A stretch of DNA of 64,000 nucleotides from Lewinella sp. 4G2 (GCF_001625015.1 NZ_LVWJ02000014.1:3596001-3660000); one strand, 5' to 3'; counted from the stretch's first letter, positions 43,403 to 52,415 are shown. The notes: generated from the sequence alone by a model not told the origin. Made by a program: numbers and translations.

Positions 43403-45157
43403 ATGGTCATGACTAAAAAAGTTGATACCGCCACCTCCGAAGGAATGCCTACCACTGGCAATATGAATGGCGCTCACGCCCTCCTACAGTGTCTGGTGAA
43501 TGAAGGGGTGGACACCATTTTTGGTTACCCCGGTGGCGCGATCATGCCCGTCTACGATGCGCTGATTGACTTTGAGGACCAGCTCACGCACATTCTGCCT
43601 CGCCACGAACAGGGAGCCATCCACGCCGCTGAGGGGTACGCCCGCATCAAACGGCAGACTGGCGTGTGTATGGCGACCTCCGGCCCCGGCGCCACGAATT
43701 TACTGACGGGGTTAATTGACGCATTGCTCGACTCTCTCCCGTTGGTGGCAATTACCGGTCAGGTACCCGGCTTCTTGCTGGGGAGTGATGCCTTTCAGGA
43801 AGTGGACGTCATCAACTGTACCATCCCCGTCACGAAGTGGAACTACCAGATCACGGATCCAAAAGACATTGGCTGGGTATTCAAAAAGGCCTTCTTCATT
43901 GCGAATAGCGGCCGACCCGGTCCGGTACTGATCGACATCACTAAGGATGCGCAACTCGCCATGGTGGACTTTGAGTATCCGGAAAAATTGCATATCCGCA
44001 GTTACGTCCCGCACCACAAGGTGAAGCCCGCGCAAATCAGCGCGGCGGCGGACTTAATCAATGGTGCCGAGCGGCCGATGATCCTCGCCGGACACGGTAT
44101 CCACATTGCGCACGCGCAGGAGATCTTCCGGGAGTTCGTGGAGAAAACGGGTATCCCCGTTGGCGCCACCTGCCACGGGCTTTCGGCCATCCCAAATGAC
44201 CACGAACTGTTCACCGGGATGCTGGGGATGCACGGTAATTACGGGCCTAACCTGCTGCAGAACGAAGCCGACGTGATCATCGCCATCGGAATGCGTTTCG
44301 ACGACCGGGTGACGGGTAATTTAAAGTACTATCTACCCGACGCGAAGGTGGTCCACATCGAAGTTGATCCAGCTGAGATCTGTAAAAATGTCTTTGCACA
44401 CGCGCCCATCCTTGGTGACGCGAAGGATGCTCTGGAGCTACTTATTGACGCCTGTGAGCAGAAGTCCTACCCCGACTGGACCGCCCGCTTTGCGGAGTGC
44501 GCCCGGATCGAAGAGGAGCGCGTCATCAGCGAAGCCATTACCCCAACTGACGGAGGAGAGATTCGGATGGGGCAAGTCATCCGCGAAGTATCCAACCAAA
44601 CCGATGGACAGGCGATCGTCTGTACTGACGTTGGCCAACACCAGATGATGGCCGCGCGCTACTATGAATACAAGGGCCACGACCAGTGGGTCAGTTCCGG
44701 AGGGGCGGGCACGATGGGCTACGGTTTACCGGCAGCGTTCGGAGCAAAGTACGCCGACCCGAGCCGCGAAACCATCGCTTTCATCGGTGACGGTGGTTTT
44801 CAGATGACCCTGCAGGAGTTAGGCCTATGCGCTCAATGGAATGTCGGCGTGAAGATCGTGCTGCTCGATAATAACTTCCTGGGAATGGTGCGGCAGTGGC
44901 AGCAGCTCTTCCACGAAAAGCGCTACAGCTCCGTAGAGCTAGAAAACCCGGATTTCGTCACCATCGCCAAAGGCTTTGGCGTTCCGGGCCGTACTATCCG
45001 CGACCCGAAAGACGTGGACGGCGCTATCGCAGAAATGCTCGCGCACGACGGTCCGTACTTGCTACACGTCCATACGGTGAAGGAGGATAATGTTTTCCCG
45101 ATGGTTCCGAGTGGGAAGGGGGTGCATGAGGTGGTGTTGGGGCCGGAGGAGTTATGA
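43403..45157 (+). CDS. ilvB: acetolactate synthase large subunit
   Basis: The 584-residue thiamine diphosphate enzyme shows the substrate-side [15 protein letters not shown], the catalytic glutamate in [17 protein letters not shown], the FAD-binding middle domain, and the ThDP motif [13 protein letters not shown] ... NNFLGMV. It makes acetolactate or acetohydroxybutyrate, the first common step to Val, Leu and Ile. ATGs at 43403 and 43409 are both possible. A 147-bp gap of 7-bp repeats separates it from ilvN. Confidence 0.97.
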   Translation: MVMTKKVDTATSEGMPTTGNMNGAHALLQCLVNEGVDTIFGYPGGAIMPVYDALIDFEDQLTHILPRHEQGAIHAAEGYARIKRQTGVCMATSGPGATNLLTGLIDALLDSLPLVAITGQVPGFLLGSDAFQEVDVINCTIPVTKWNYQITDPKDIGWVFKKAFFIANSGRPGPVLIDITKDAQLAMVDFEYPEKLHIRSYVPHHKVKPAQISAAADLINGAERPMILAGHGIHIAHAQEIFREFVEKTGIPVGATCHGLSAIPNDHELFTGMLGMHGNYGPNLLQNEADVIIAIGMRFDDRVTGNLKYYLPDAKVVHIEVDPAEICKNVFAHAPILGDAKDALELLIDACEQKSYPDWTARFAECARIEEERVISEAITPTDGGEIRMGQVIREVSNQTDGQAIVCTDVGQHQMMAARYYEYKGHDQWVSSGGAGTMGYGLPAAFGAKYADPSRETIAFIGDGGFQMTLQELGLCAQWNVGVKIVLLDNNFLGMVRQWQQLFHEKRYSSVELENPDFVTIAKGFGVPGRTIRDPKDVDGAIAEMLAHDGPYLLHVHTVKEDNVFPMVPSGKGVHEVVLGPEEL

Positions 45158-45162
45158 GTTTC

Positions 45163-45260
45163 GAGGTGCGAGTGGCGAGTTGCGAGTTGCGAGTTGCGAG
45201 TTACAAGTTTCTAGTTGCTAGTTGCTAGTGCAAAAGTTTCTAGTTGCTAGTTTCTAGTTG
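45163..45260 (+). repeat. 7-bp tandem repeats between ilvB and ilvN
   Basis: Copies of GTTGCGA and then of TAGTTGC and related heptamers (TTTCTAG) fill the ilvB-ilvN gap, followed by TCTAAAA-type heptamers up to about 45297. Similar heptamers occur at 54617 and near 53783. Confidence 0.8.
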
Positions 45261-45304
45261 CGGCTGTCTAGAATCTATCTTCTAAAATCTAAAATCTGTA
45301 GAAA

Positions 45305-45847
45305 ATGAGCGAGGTTAAGAATTATACGATTACAGTATTTACGGAGGACCAGGCGGGACTGCTTTCGCGGGTGGTGGGCATCTTTAATCGCCGGAACATT
45401 AACATCGCGAGTTTGACGACGAGCCAGAGTTCTGATCCCACTATCCACCGTTTTACGATTGTGGTAGCGGTTACGGAAGAGATGGTCCGCAAACTTCGCG
45501 CTCAGCTCGATAAGCAGGTTGACGTCCTCAAAGCCTTTTACTACAGCGATGAAGAAGTCGTGCACCAGGAGATTGCGCTGTACAAAGTACCCGTAGCGGT
45601 CTTCAATAATGGAGACCGAGTCGAGCGGCTCATCCGCCAACATAACGCGCGGGTGCTGCTGATTGAGCCTGAGTACGTCGTTATTGAAAAGACGGGGCAC
45701 GAGCATGAAATCACCGCGCTGCTCAGTGAGTTGCGGGAGTTTGGGATTTTTGAATTTGTGCGGTCGGGCCGCGTGGCCATCGTGAAGCCGATGGAACGGT
45801 TGAATAATTATTTGGCTACGATTGAGGCGGAGGCTGGCTTGGCGTAG
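45305..45847 (+). CDS. ilvN: acetolactate synthase small (regulatory) subunit
   Basis: This 180-residue protein starts with an ACT domain (YTITVFTEDQAGLLSRVVGIFNRRNINIASL, about residues 6-80) that binds valine for feedback inhibition, followed by the typical small-subunit C-terminal domain (YVVIEKTGHEHEITALL). It partners IlvB. It is the last gene of the ilvDBN operon; tandem palindromes follow its stop codon. The rest of the isoleucine/valine pathway (ilvC, ilvE) is not in the window. Confidence 0.96.
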   Translation: MSEVKNYTITVFTEDQAGLLSRVVGIFNRRNINIASLTTSQSSDPTIHRFTIVVAVTEEMVRKLRAQLDKQVDVLKAFYYSDEEVVHQEIALYKVPVAVFNNGDRVERLIRQHNARVLLIEPEYVVIEKTGHEHEITALLSELREFGIFEFVRSGRVAIVKPMERLNNYLATIEAEAGLA

Positions 45848-45848
45848 T

Positions 45849-45992
45849 GGTACGGGACCTCCGGTCCCGTTTCTTCGGGTTGGTTCGGTACGGGACCTCC
45901 GGTCCCGTTTATTCAGTTGTGAAATTGTTCTACTACGCGTTAATGACTTGACTACAAGAATATTACCTGAACATTCGGACCGGAGGTCCGAA
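45849..45992 (+). repeat. tandem and inverted palindromes after ilvN
   Basis: GGTACGGGACCTCCGGTCCC plus GTTT occurs twice as identical 24-bp copies (45849-45872, 45887-45910), each a self-complementary hairpin (CGGGACC/GGTCCCG) ending in TTT, so both can act as terminators of the ilv operon. A related palindrome, TTCGGACCGGAGGTCCGAA (45974-45992), follows, and the block closes with GTACC. The structure looks like an inserted palindromic element. Confidence 0.75.
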
Positions 45993-46017
45993 ACCGGGAT
46001 CTGTCGTACCTCAAATC

Positions 46018-46677
46018 TCAAACCGGAACGACCAGTATCTTATCGCAAACCAACTTGCTCAACACGGTCATCAAACCATCACCGTAAGCGACACGCATTG
46101 ATCCATCGAACGCTTCCACGCCCTCAATCCTCAACTGATCGTTCAGGCGCAACTGCCGTTCATTAAGGAAGTGGAGGAAGTCATTCGAGCTATGGGCAAG
46201 TGCGACGATGGAGACCACCTCCCCTTCTTTGCGGTCGCTTAGTTTTTGGTGGGAGGTCCGTCGATCCAACTGGCCTTCGGGTGTTGGGATTGGGGAACCG
46301 TGTGGGTCCACCGACGGGTAGCCCAGCATATCGTCCATCCGTTTGAAGAAGGCGGGGCTTTCTACGTGCTCGATCTGCTCGGCGATGGTGTGGACTTCTT
46401 CCCAGCCGAAACCCATTTTTTCCACCAGGAACATTTCCGTCAAACGGTGCTTACGGACGATGAGGGCGGCGGCTTTGCGCCCAGCCTCCGTTAGGGATAG
46501 GGGCTTGTATTTCGCGTAGTGCACCAATCCCTTTTCACTGAGTTTGCGGACCATGCTATTTACGGACGGGGAACTCACACCCAATTGTTTACCCAGGGCG
46601 GTCGCCGATACCTGGCCGTCCTCGTCGGAGAGCTTCAGTAATGCCTTCAGGTAGTTTTCTTCGGTTGGGCTGCGCAT
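46018..46677 (-). CDS. DtxR/MntR-family metal-dependent repressor
   Basis: This 219-residue protein has an N-terminal winged helix (EENYLKALLKLSD ... GVSSPSVNSMVRKLSEKGLV), the dimerisation and metal-binding domain (KHRLTEMFLVEKMGFGWEEVHTIAEQIEHVES, with the Glu and His ligands) and a C-terminal FeoA/SH3-like domain (about 155-219). It should sense Mn(II) or Fe(II). It is transcribed divergently from a TonB receptor, with a perfect palindrome in the gap that is a likely operator for both genes. Confidence 0.92.
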   Translation of the reverse strand: MRSPTEENYLKALLKLSDEDGQVSATALGKQLGVSSPSVNSMVRKLSEKGLVHYAKYKPLSLTEAGRKAAALIVRKHRLTEMFLVEKMGFGWEEVHTIAEQIEHVESPAFFKRMDDMLGYPSVDPHGSPIPTPEGQLDRRTSHQKLSDRKEGEVVSIVALAHSSNDFLHFLNERQLRLNDQLRIEGVEAFDGSMRVAYGDGLMTVLSKLVCDKILVVPV

Positions 46678-46730
46678 TCGTGTGAAGATAATGCCGGATC
46701 AGCGGTGAAAGATGTCCATTCAGCTAAACA

Positions 46731-46750
46731 AAGTTAGACTTATCTAACTT
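46731..46750. promoter_or_regulatory. DtxR/MntR-type operator
   Basis: AAGTTAGA-CTTA-TCTAACTT is a perfect 8-bp inverted repeat with a 4-base spacer. It overlaps the expected -33 region of the TonB receptor promoter and lies 53 bp from the regulator start, so metal-loaded repressor would block the receptor and perhaps itself. Confidence 0.75.
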
Positions 46751-46766
46751 ATTACTTAGAACACTT

Positions 46767-46774
46767 TATCTTTG
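46767..46774 (+). promoter_or_regulatory. -7 box of the metal-regulated TonB receptor
   Basis: TATCTTTG is a perfect TAnnTTTG box, 16 bases before the ATG and 16 bases after the operator. Confidence 0.65.
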
Positions 46775-46790
46775 TGGGAGTTCCCAGCTT

Positions 46791-49022
46791 ATGAAATATC
46801 TCTCATTTGCACTCTGCCTTTTCCTCTGCACCTGCGTCAGCGCCCAGAATACGCTGCACGGGGTGGTGCTGGACGATCAGGGAGTTGGCATCCCTTACGC
46901 TTCGGTGTTGGTGGCGGATTCGGGGGACGGGAGCGTTGCCGAATACGACGGCAGGTTTACTATTCCGGAGTATCCCGTGGGGACGCTACTTCGGATCAGC
47001 GCCGTCGGTTTTGCGGGGAAAGAGGTGGCCGTGGGAGCCATTAATCCGCTGGAAATTAAATTGGAACCCACCGCCGCTACCCTGGCCGACGTAGTCGTGA
47101 CGGGTACGATGCGCTCCGCCAGCCGCAGCAGTAGTCCGGTACCGGTGGAGGTTTTTACGGCGAAGTATTTCAAGGCTAACCCGACACCAAGCGTATTTGA
47201 ATCCCTTCAAACGGTGAATGGCGTGCGGCCGCAGCTCAACTGTTCGGTTTGTAATACCGGTGATATTCACATCAACGGATTGGAGGGCCCGTACACGATG
47301 GTGCTGATTGACGGAATGCCCATAGTAAGTGGTCTTTCAACGGTTTACGGGTTGACGGGTATCCCGCAAAGCCTCATCGAACGGGTGGAGATTGTCAAGG
47401 GCCCGGCCTCTACACTTTACGGCTCGGAAGCGGTGGGCGGACTGATCAACATCATCACCAAATCGCCGGAAAATGCACCCCGCATTAGTGCGGACATCAT
47501 GGCCAGCGGTTGGGGGGAGATAAATACCGACCTGGGCTACAAAACGAAAATTGGCAACGCTACGAGTTTGCTCGGCGTGAACTACTTCAACTACCAAAAC
47601 CCGATCGATAACAACGGTGATGACTTCACCGACCTTACGTTGCAGGACCGCATCTCCGTTTTTAATAAATGGAGCCTTGATCGCAAAAGTGGACGGGCGC
47701 TGACCATCGCCGGGCGCTACCTCTACGAAGACCGTTTCGGTGGGCAGCTCGATTGGAACCGGGGTGACCGTGGCGGGAACGAAGTCTACGGCGAGAGCAT
47801 CTACACCAACCGCTGGGAAACTTTTGGCACCTACGAACTACCGACAAAGGCCAATCTCACCCTGCAGTTCAGCGCCAACGGCCACTACCAAAACTCCGTT
47901 TACGGGGAGACTATCTACAACGCCAGCCAGCAAGTTGGATTTTTGCAGTTAACGCACCAAAAGGAGATCGGTACTCACAATCTGCTGCTTGGAGGTGCCT
48001 ACCGCTACACACGCTACAACGACGATACGCCGGCCACGCGGGAAGTTTCCGAAATTAGTTTGCCGGGGCTATTTGTGCAGGATGAATGGCGCCTAAATGA
48101 ATTCAACACCCTGCTCGGCGGACTGCGGTACGACCACAATTCCGTGCACGGAAGCATCCTGACGCCACGATTGAATTACAAATGGTCCAGCCAAAACCTC
48201 CTCAATACCGTGCGCCTGAGCGTCGGCAATGGCTACCGGGTCGCCAACGTATTCACCGAAGACCACGCCGCGTTGACGGGTGCCCGCGATCTGGTTTTTG
48301 CGGATGAGCTCCTACCCGAGAAAAGCTGGAACGTCAACCTGAATTACGTCCGCAAACACTTTGCCCGCAACGGCGCGGTGTGGACATTCGACGCCTCCAC
48401 CTGGTATACCCACTTTAGCAATCGGATCCTGCCGGATTACGAGACCAACCCGAACCAGATTATCTACGCGAACCTTGATGGGCGAGCCGTTAGTCAGGGC
48501 GTCAGCCTCACTACGGACGTGAGTTTTCGCGGTGGTGCCAGCGTCAATGTAGGCCTTAACGTGCAGGATGTTTTCACCGTGAAGGAGGGCGTGCGCGAAC
48601 GCCAACTGCTCACGGAAACCTACAGTGGCGTTTGGCGGCTTGGCATTCCCTGGCTGGAGCGGCAGATCACTTTTGATTACACCGGCAACGTATACGGCCC
48701 GCTCGACCTTCCCCTCCTCGGCGAAATGGACGACCGCCCCGCCGACTCGGGCTGGTTCTCCACCCAGAACTTGCAGGTAACCAAGACTTTCTCCAACGGT
48801 ATGGAAGTTTATGGCGGCGTAAAAAACCTCCTGAATTACACCCCACCTGCAAATAGCATTGCGCGTGCGTTTGATCCATTTGATGAAGATGTCGATTTTA
48901 ATCCCGATGGCACGGTCATTCCGACCCCCACCAACCCGAATGCATTGACGTTTGACCCGACTTACGTTTTTGCTTCGAACCAGGGGAGGAGGGTGTTTTT
49001 GGGGTGGAGGGTGAGTTTGTAG
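46791..49022 (+). CDS. TonB-dependent receptor under DtxR/MntR control
   Basis: The 743-residue receptor has a signal peptide (about 1-18), a carboxypeptidase-regulatory-like domain (about 20-95), a plug (GLEGPYTMVLIDGMPIVSGLS, VEIVKGPASTLYGSEAVGGLINIIT) and a barrel. The plug contains a Cys-x2-Cys motif (QLNCSVCNTGD, near residue 150) that could bind a metal. The DtxR-type operator upstream implies uptake of iron, manganese or a metal chelate. The end of the signal peptide (CTCVSAQ) is encoded by a copy of the 18-bp repeat. MITE-like repeats follow the stop codon. Confidence 0.92.
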   Translation: MKYLSFALCLFLCTCVSAQNTLHGVVLDDQGVGIPYASVLVADSGDGSVAEYDGRFTIPEYPVGTLLRISAVGFAGKEVAVGAINPLEIKLEPTAATLADVVVTGTMRSASRSSSPVPVEVFTAKYFKANPTPSVFESLQTVNGVRPQLNCSVCNTGDIHINGLEGPYTMVLIDGMPIVSGLSTVYGLTGIPQSLIERVEIVKGPASTLYGSEAVGGLINIITKSPENAPRISADIMASGWGEINTDLGYKTKIGNATSLLGVNYFNYQNPIDNNGDDFTDLTLQDRISVFNKWSLDRKSGRALTIAGRYLYEDRFGGQLDWNRGDRGGNEVYGESIYTNRWETFGTYELPTKANLTLQFSANGHYQNSVYGETIYNASQQVGFLQLTHQKEIGTHNLLLGGAYRYTRYNDDTPATREVSEISLPGLFVQDEWRLNEFNTLLGGLRYDHNSVHGSILTPRLNYKWSSQNLLNTVRLSVGNGYRVANVFTEDHAALTGARDLVFADELLPEKSWNVNLNYVRKHFARNGAVWTFDASTWYTHFSNRILPDYETNPNQIIYANLDGRAVSQGVSLTTDVSFRGGASVNVGLNVQDVFTVKEGVRERQLLTETYSGVWRLGIPWLERQITFDYTGNVYGPLDLPLLGEMDDRPADSGWFSTQNLQVTKTFSNGMEVYGGVKNLLNYTPPANSIARAFDPFDEDVDFNPDGTVIPTPTNPNALTFDPTYVFASNQGRRVFLGWRVSL
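46828..46845 (+). repeat. 18-bp interspersed motif, copy 11 (T/T variant)
   Basis: GCACCTGCGTCAGCGCCC encodes the last residues of the TonB receptor signal peptide, in the orientation of the gene. Confidence 0.92.
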
Positions 49023-49046
49023 TCTATAGTCTGTAGTCTATAGTGG
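49021..49046 (+). repeat. heptamer repeats, left border of the MITE-like pair
   Basis: AGTCTAT-AGTCTGT-AGTCTAT-AGT shows a 7-bp period. Its complement borders the pair on the other side (49361-49396). Confidence 0.75.
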
Positions 49047-49054
49047 CCGCCACT

Positions 49055-49197
49055 ACCGGACGCTTGCGGGACCTCCTGCGTCGGACGCCACAAGGACCTA
49101 TCAATTGGTGGTTATTAATTCCGTTACCACCCAATCAGGACCTTGGAGCGTGGTCAACTCGCACGCAGTAAGAGTTGATCTCCTCCAAGCGTCCGGT
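49055..49197. mobile_element. MITE-like element, copy 1 (143 bp, 12-bp terminal inverted repeats)
   Basis: The element starts ACCGGACGCTTG and ends CAAGCGTCCGGT, perfect 12-bp terminal inverted repeats. Inside are two further inverted repeats (GGTGGT ... ACCACC and TCAACT ... AGTTGA). It has no coding capacity. It is repeated 20 bp downstream at the same length. Confidence 0.65.
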
Positions 49198-49217
49198 GAT
49201 AGTAACCCACCGCCAAC

Positions 49218-49360
49218 ACCGGACGCTTGCGGGACCTCCTACGTCGGACGCCACAAGGACCTATAAAGTGGTAGTTTTTGATTCCGTTACCACCCAATCA
49301 GGACCTTGGAGCGTGGTCAACTCGCACGCAGTAAGAGTTGATCTCCTCCAAGCGTCCGGT
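49218..49360. mobile_element. MITE-like element, copy 2 (143 bp)
   Basis: It has the same length and the same 12-bp terminal inverted repeats as copy 1. The right half is identical over about 90 bases; differences cluster in the left-middle part (GGTGGTTATTAAT becomes AGTGGTAGTTTTTG-like). This pattern suggests duplication and later partial divergence. I see no clear target-site duplication. Confidence 0.65.
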
Positions 49361-49396
49361 CCAGACTACAGACTACAGACTCCAGACTATAGACTT
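49361..49396 (+). repeat. heptamer repeats, right border of the MITE-like pair
   Basis: CAGACTA-CAGACTA-CAGACTC-CAGACTA-TAGACT shows the complement of the left border, so the two MITE-like copies sit inside a larger inverted repeat. Confidence 0.75.
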
Positions 49397-49401
49397 ATAC
49401 T

Positions 49402-49409
49402 TACCTTCG
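49402..49409 (+). promoter_or_regulatory. -7 box of the cobalamin riboswitch transcript
   Basis: TACCTTCG lies directly upstream of the riboswitch. Confidence 0.5.
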
Positions 49410-49417
49410 CCCCCGCA

Positions 49418-49644
49418 TTCAGGTATCCCGGCGTAACGCCCGGGAAGTAAAAGGGAATCCGGTGTAAATCCGGAGCTGTCCCCGCAGCTGTAAGCTTCGT
49501 AATGTTTCGCGCCACTACGCCACTGGAGAGATCTGGGAAGGCCGCCCGAAATGAAGTGAGCCAGAAGACCTGCCCGAACGCACCATATGTTTCTTGACTT
49601 CGGTGAGAAAGTCGAAAACCGTTTGGGGGCATTACGCCCGGGAT
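49418..49644 (+). promoter_or_regulatory. cobalamin (B12) riboswitch
   Basis: The conserved core is plain: GGGAATCCGGTGTAAATCCGG, GAGCTGTCCCCGCAGCTGTAA (the B12 box region, about 49473-49493), GCCACTGG, TGGGAAGGCCGCCC, and GCCAGAAGACCTGCC. The left flank ATCCCGGCGTAA (49425-49436) can pair with the nearby GCCCGGGA or, alternatively, with TTACGCCCGGGAT at the 3' end (49632-49644), which could form the ligand-controlled switch. It precedes a BtuB-like receptor by about 100 bases, so cobalamin should repress the receptor. Confidence 0.93.
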
Positions 49645-49744
49645 GAAGATCAGTGGATCTCTTTCCCCTACCCTGCTTTGCGGCGTTCGTAAAGCAGCGT
49701 TTCCCCGTACGCGCTTCGCTTTTTTACCGGTAAGCTACCTACCC

Positions 49745-51658
49745 ATGACTAAGCGAATTTTACTCTTTCTCTCTTTTTGTTCTACCCTCTCACTCGGACT
49801 TGCCGCGCAGGAAGCTCCTGAATTAACGACGACCGGTGATGAAGTAATCATAACCGGAACGCGGTTCCCGAAGCAACTCGATCGGTCGACGACCAAGGTC
49901 ACCATTATTGATTCCGCTACGGTTGCGCGCAATACCGACCTTGGACAATTACTAAACGAGCAGGCGGGCATCGTCGTGAATGGTGCTTACAGCGCGCCGG
50001 GCAAGGACCGCAGCATTTTTCTGCGTAATGGTGCCAATCAATACACCCTCATTTTGCTGGACGGGCAGCCGCTCATCGACCCTTCTTCCCTTGGTGGAGC
50101 CGTTGACCTACGACTCCTTGATCTTCAGGGGATTGAGCGGATTGAGATTGTACACGGCGCTCAGTCCCTCATATATGGTTCTGACGCAGTGGCTGGGGTC
50201 ATTAACCTCATTAGCAAAGCCAATAGTGACGACCCTACCGTCACCCTGCGGGCGAGTTACGGCAGCTTCGATACCTTTGAGGCTGGCGCAGACGCCCGCG
50301 GCCGGAAAGGTAAATTAGCTTACGCGCTGGGCTTCAACGTCTACGACAGTAAGGGCATCAGCGAAGCTATTTTTAGCCCCGAACAACTAGCCGATCCACT
50401 TTTCGACCCTGCACCACTCGAAAGGGATGGTGCCCGTCGCTATAGTGGCAACGCAGCGTTTACCTATCATGCTAGCGAACACTGGACCATCCGCCCTAGC
50501 ATCCGGTACGCCCAATTCGATGGCGATTACGACGACGGTGCCTTCCAGGATAGCGACGCGAATACTTACGAGAATGAACTCGTCAACCCCGCCCTGGCCA
50601 TCGACTACGCGGAACCCGGTTTTGCCGCCGGCCTGCGCTACAATTACGTGGCGACCGACCGCCTTTTTTCCTCCGCCTTCGGCGACTTCGACTTTGCCGG
50701 CCGGGCCCAACAAGCCGATGTATTCGGCAACAAAAGCTGGAAGAATTTGGCGCTGACGCTGGGTGCCCAGGCAAGGATCGAGAAACTCACGCTGGACAAT
50801 CCCCCCGTGGATGCGGACGATAACGTAACTACTTTGAGTCCCTACCTGCAAGCTGAATTTCGGACGGACGAAAGATGGTTTGCGGAAGCTGCAATTCGCT
50901 ACAATAACCACTCGACGTTTGGCGGGCAGTTGAACTACTCCACCGGGTTCGCATACCAGGTAATTAAGGGTTTTACCGTGCGAGGAACGTATGCCACCGC
51001 CTTCCAGAGCCCAACTTTGGACCAACTGTACGGTCCATTTGGTGCCAATGCTGAATTAGAACCCCAAACTAGTTCCTCCATCGAGGCGGGTTTTGCCTAC
51101 CGAAATGAAGAGCGTGATTATGGATTCTCCGTTACCGGCTTCCAACGGACGATTGAAGACGTTATCATCTTCGGCAACCCCGGCTACCTCAACCGCGACG
51201 AACTCGACGATTTGGGCGTAGAAGTAGAGGCCTTCGCTAAGCTTGGTGAGCAGCTGAGCATCAACGGCAACTTCACCTACGTGGAGGGAGAACTCACCTC
51301 TGAAGACTTCTCCGGTAACCCCACCACCACCGAAGATTTCTTCCGCCGCCCCCGCGTATCCGGCCTGTTTGGATTAACCTACACCCCCTCCTTCCCCCTG
51401 ACGGCCCGCTTGACGACCCAATACACCGGTGACCGCCCAGACGTATTCTTCGACGCGAGTTTCAACCAAAACATCGTGGAACTAGATCCCTACCTATTGG
51501 TCAACTTCTACGTGGAGTACAAACTGCTCGCCAAGCAAAACCTCACCCTCTTCGCCGATCTCCGGAACTTGACGGATACGGACTTTGTGGAGGTGACCGG
51601 TTTCGCGACCCAGGGCCGAACGGTACGGACGGGAGCACGGTATACGATTGGGAAATAG
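49745..51658 (+). CDS. btuB: BtuB-like TonB-dependent vitamin B12 receptor
   Basis: The 637-residue receptor has a signal peptide (about 1-23), a TonB-box-like start (TTTGDEVIITGTRFPKQLDRS), a plug (GKDRSIFLRNGANQYTLILLDGQPL, GIERIEIVHGAQSLIYGSDAVAGVINLIS) and a 22-strand-type barrel ending in RTVRTGARYTIGK. BtuB identity follows from the compact size without an N-terminal regulatory domain and from the cobalamin riboswitch upstream. I chose the ATG at 49745 because it opens the signal peptide; an ATG at 49643 lies within the end of the riboswitch. Confidence 0.92.
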   Translation: MTKRILLFLSFCSTLSLGLAAQEAPELTTTGDEVIITGTRFPKQLDRSTTKVTIIDSATVARNTDLGQLLNEQAGIVVNGAYSAPGKDRSIFLRNGANQYTLILLDGQPLIDPSSLGGAVDLRLLDLQGIERIEIVHGAQSLIYGSDAVAGVINLISKANSDDPTVTLRASYGSFDTFEAGADARGRKGKLAYALGFNVYDSKGISEAIFSPEQLADPLFDPAPLERDGARRYSGNAAFTYHASEHWTIRPSIRYAQFDGDYDDGAFQDSDANTYENELVNPALAIDYAEPGFAAGLRYNYVATDRLFSSAFGDFDFAGRAQQADVFGNKSWKNLALTLGAQARIEKLTLDNPPVDADDNVTTLSPYLQAEFRTDERWFAEAAIRYNNHSTFGGQLNYSTGFAYQVIKGFTVRGTYATAFQSPTLDQLYGPFGANAELEPQTSSSIEAGFAYRNEERDYGFSVTGFQRTIEDVIIFGNPGYLNRDELDDLGVEVEAFAKLGEQLSINGNFTYVEGELTSEDFSGNPTTTEDFFRRPRVSGLFGLTYTPSFPLTARLTTQYTGDRPDVFFDASFNQNIVELDPYLLVNFYVEYKLLAKQNLTLFADLRNLTDTDFVEVTGFATQGRTVRTGARYTIGK

Positions 51659-51665
51659 GCTGAAC

Positions 51666-51712
51666 GCCGAACCGGTAGAAATTGCTGTGTCGGTGATGAA
51701 TACCGGTTCGGC
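51666..51712 (+). terminator. hairpin after btuB
   Basis: GCCGAACCGGTA (51666-51677) pairs perfectly with TACCGGTTCGGC (51701-51712) over 12 bp, with a 23-base loop. No good T-run follows; it may still end or stabilise the btuB mRNA. Confidence 0.55.
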
Positions 51713-51722
51713 CTTGCTGTGC

Positions 51723-52415
51723 CTACTGAGGAGGCAACGTTTCGATTAACTTCGACGTCATCCCTCCAACGAACAACAATAGAAACATCGCGAAGAGGGT
51801 GAGGTAGACGAAGGTGAGCAGCCCACGCTTGTGCCGGGTTATTTCTGCATCTTCTTTCAGCACGTATTCCCGGATAGTTGGGCTGTAGATGGCTCCAAGC
51901 AAACCACCTACCAGAATGGCTTGAACAGCTACTCCGCGGTAGATGAACTGTTGAAAGTCGGGTGTACCCGTGGTGAATGCGCTGATAATAAACGGTGCAA
52001 AGGCTAATAAACTCAGGAGCGCGATTGCGATTAAGAAGCTGACTTTTAAGGGGTTTGCGTCGGAGAGGAGACCACCAATACTAGCTGCTACCTTTTCCTT
52101 TCGGATTACATTCTGTGTCAAACCAAGGCGGCTATTAGCTATTTCGTCCAGTATTTTATCTGGGTCACTCAGGGTCCAAAAGATCAACTCGTTGGAATAG
52201 GTAGGGTGCGTATGCTCAATCTTAATGCCTTTACCAAGCCCAACGGCATTGGTCACGTGCTGTAGCGCCGTGATCTGACTTTGTAGGAATCGGTGCTTTC
52301 CCAGTAGCAAAACATTGAGGTTCAGGGCACCATCTTCAACGAAGAGCTTAGCTAAGGGGAAGGAAGCATTCATCATGCCGACCCGCGCGCCGCCGGTATA
52401 GGAGAGGTCTTTCAT
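51723..52415 (-). CDS. membrane protein of unknown function with soluble N-terminal domain
   Basis: I do not recognise the family. The 230-residue protein has a soluble N-terminal domain (about 1-105) with a beta-rich start (NASFPLAKLFVEDGALNLNVLLLGKHRFLQ) that resembles a PH/GRAM-like fold, then about four membrane segments (about 120-225). This could be a lipid-sensing membrane protein. It follows the aminotransferase gene on the same strand, but a terminator lies between them. Confidence 0.7.
   Translation of the reverse strand: MKDLSYTGGARVGMMNASFPLAKLFVEDGALNLNVLLLGKHRFLQSQITALQHVTNAVGLGKGIKIEHTHPTYSNELIFWTLSDPDKILDEIANSRLGLTQNVIRKEKVAASIGGLLSDANPLKVSFLIAIALLSLLAFAPFIISAFTTGTPDFQQFIYRGVAVQAILVGGLLGAIYSPTIREYVLKEDAEITRHKRGLLTFVYLTLFAMFLLLFVGGMTSKLIETLPPQ

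Noticed and set aside
50751-50770. GGCGCTGACGCTGGGTGCCC, similar to the 18-bp motif
   Set aside because: Several mismatches in the core (CGCTGGG instead of CGCAGG), and the coding sequence of a barrel strand explains it.
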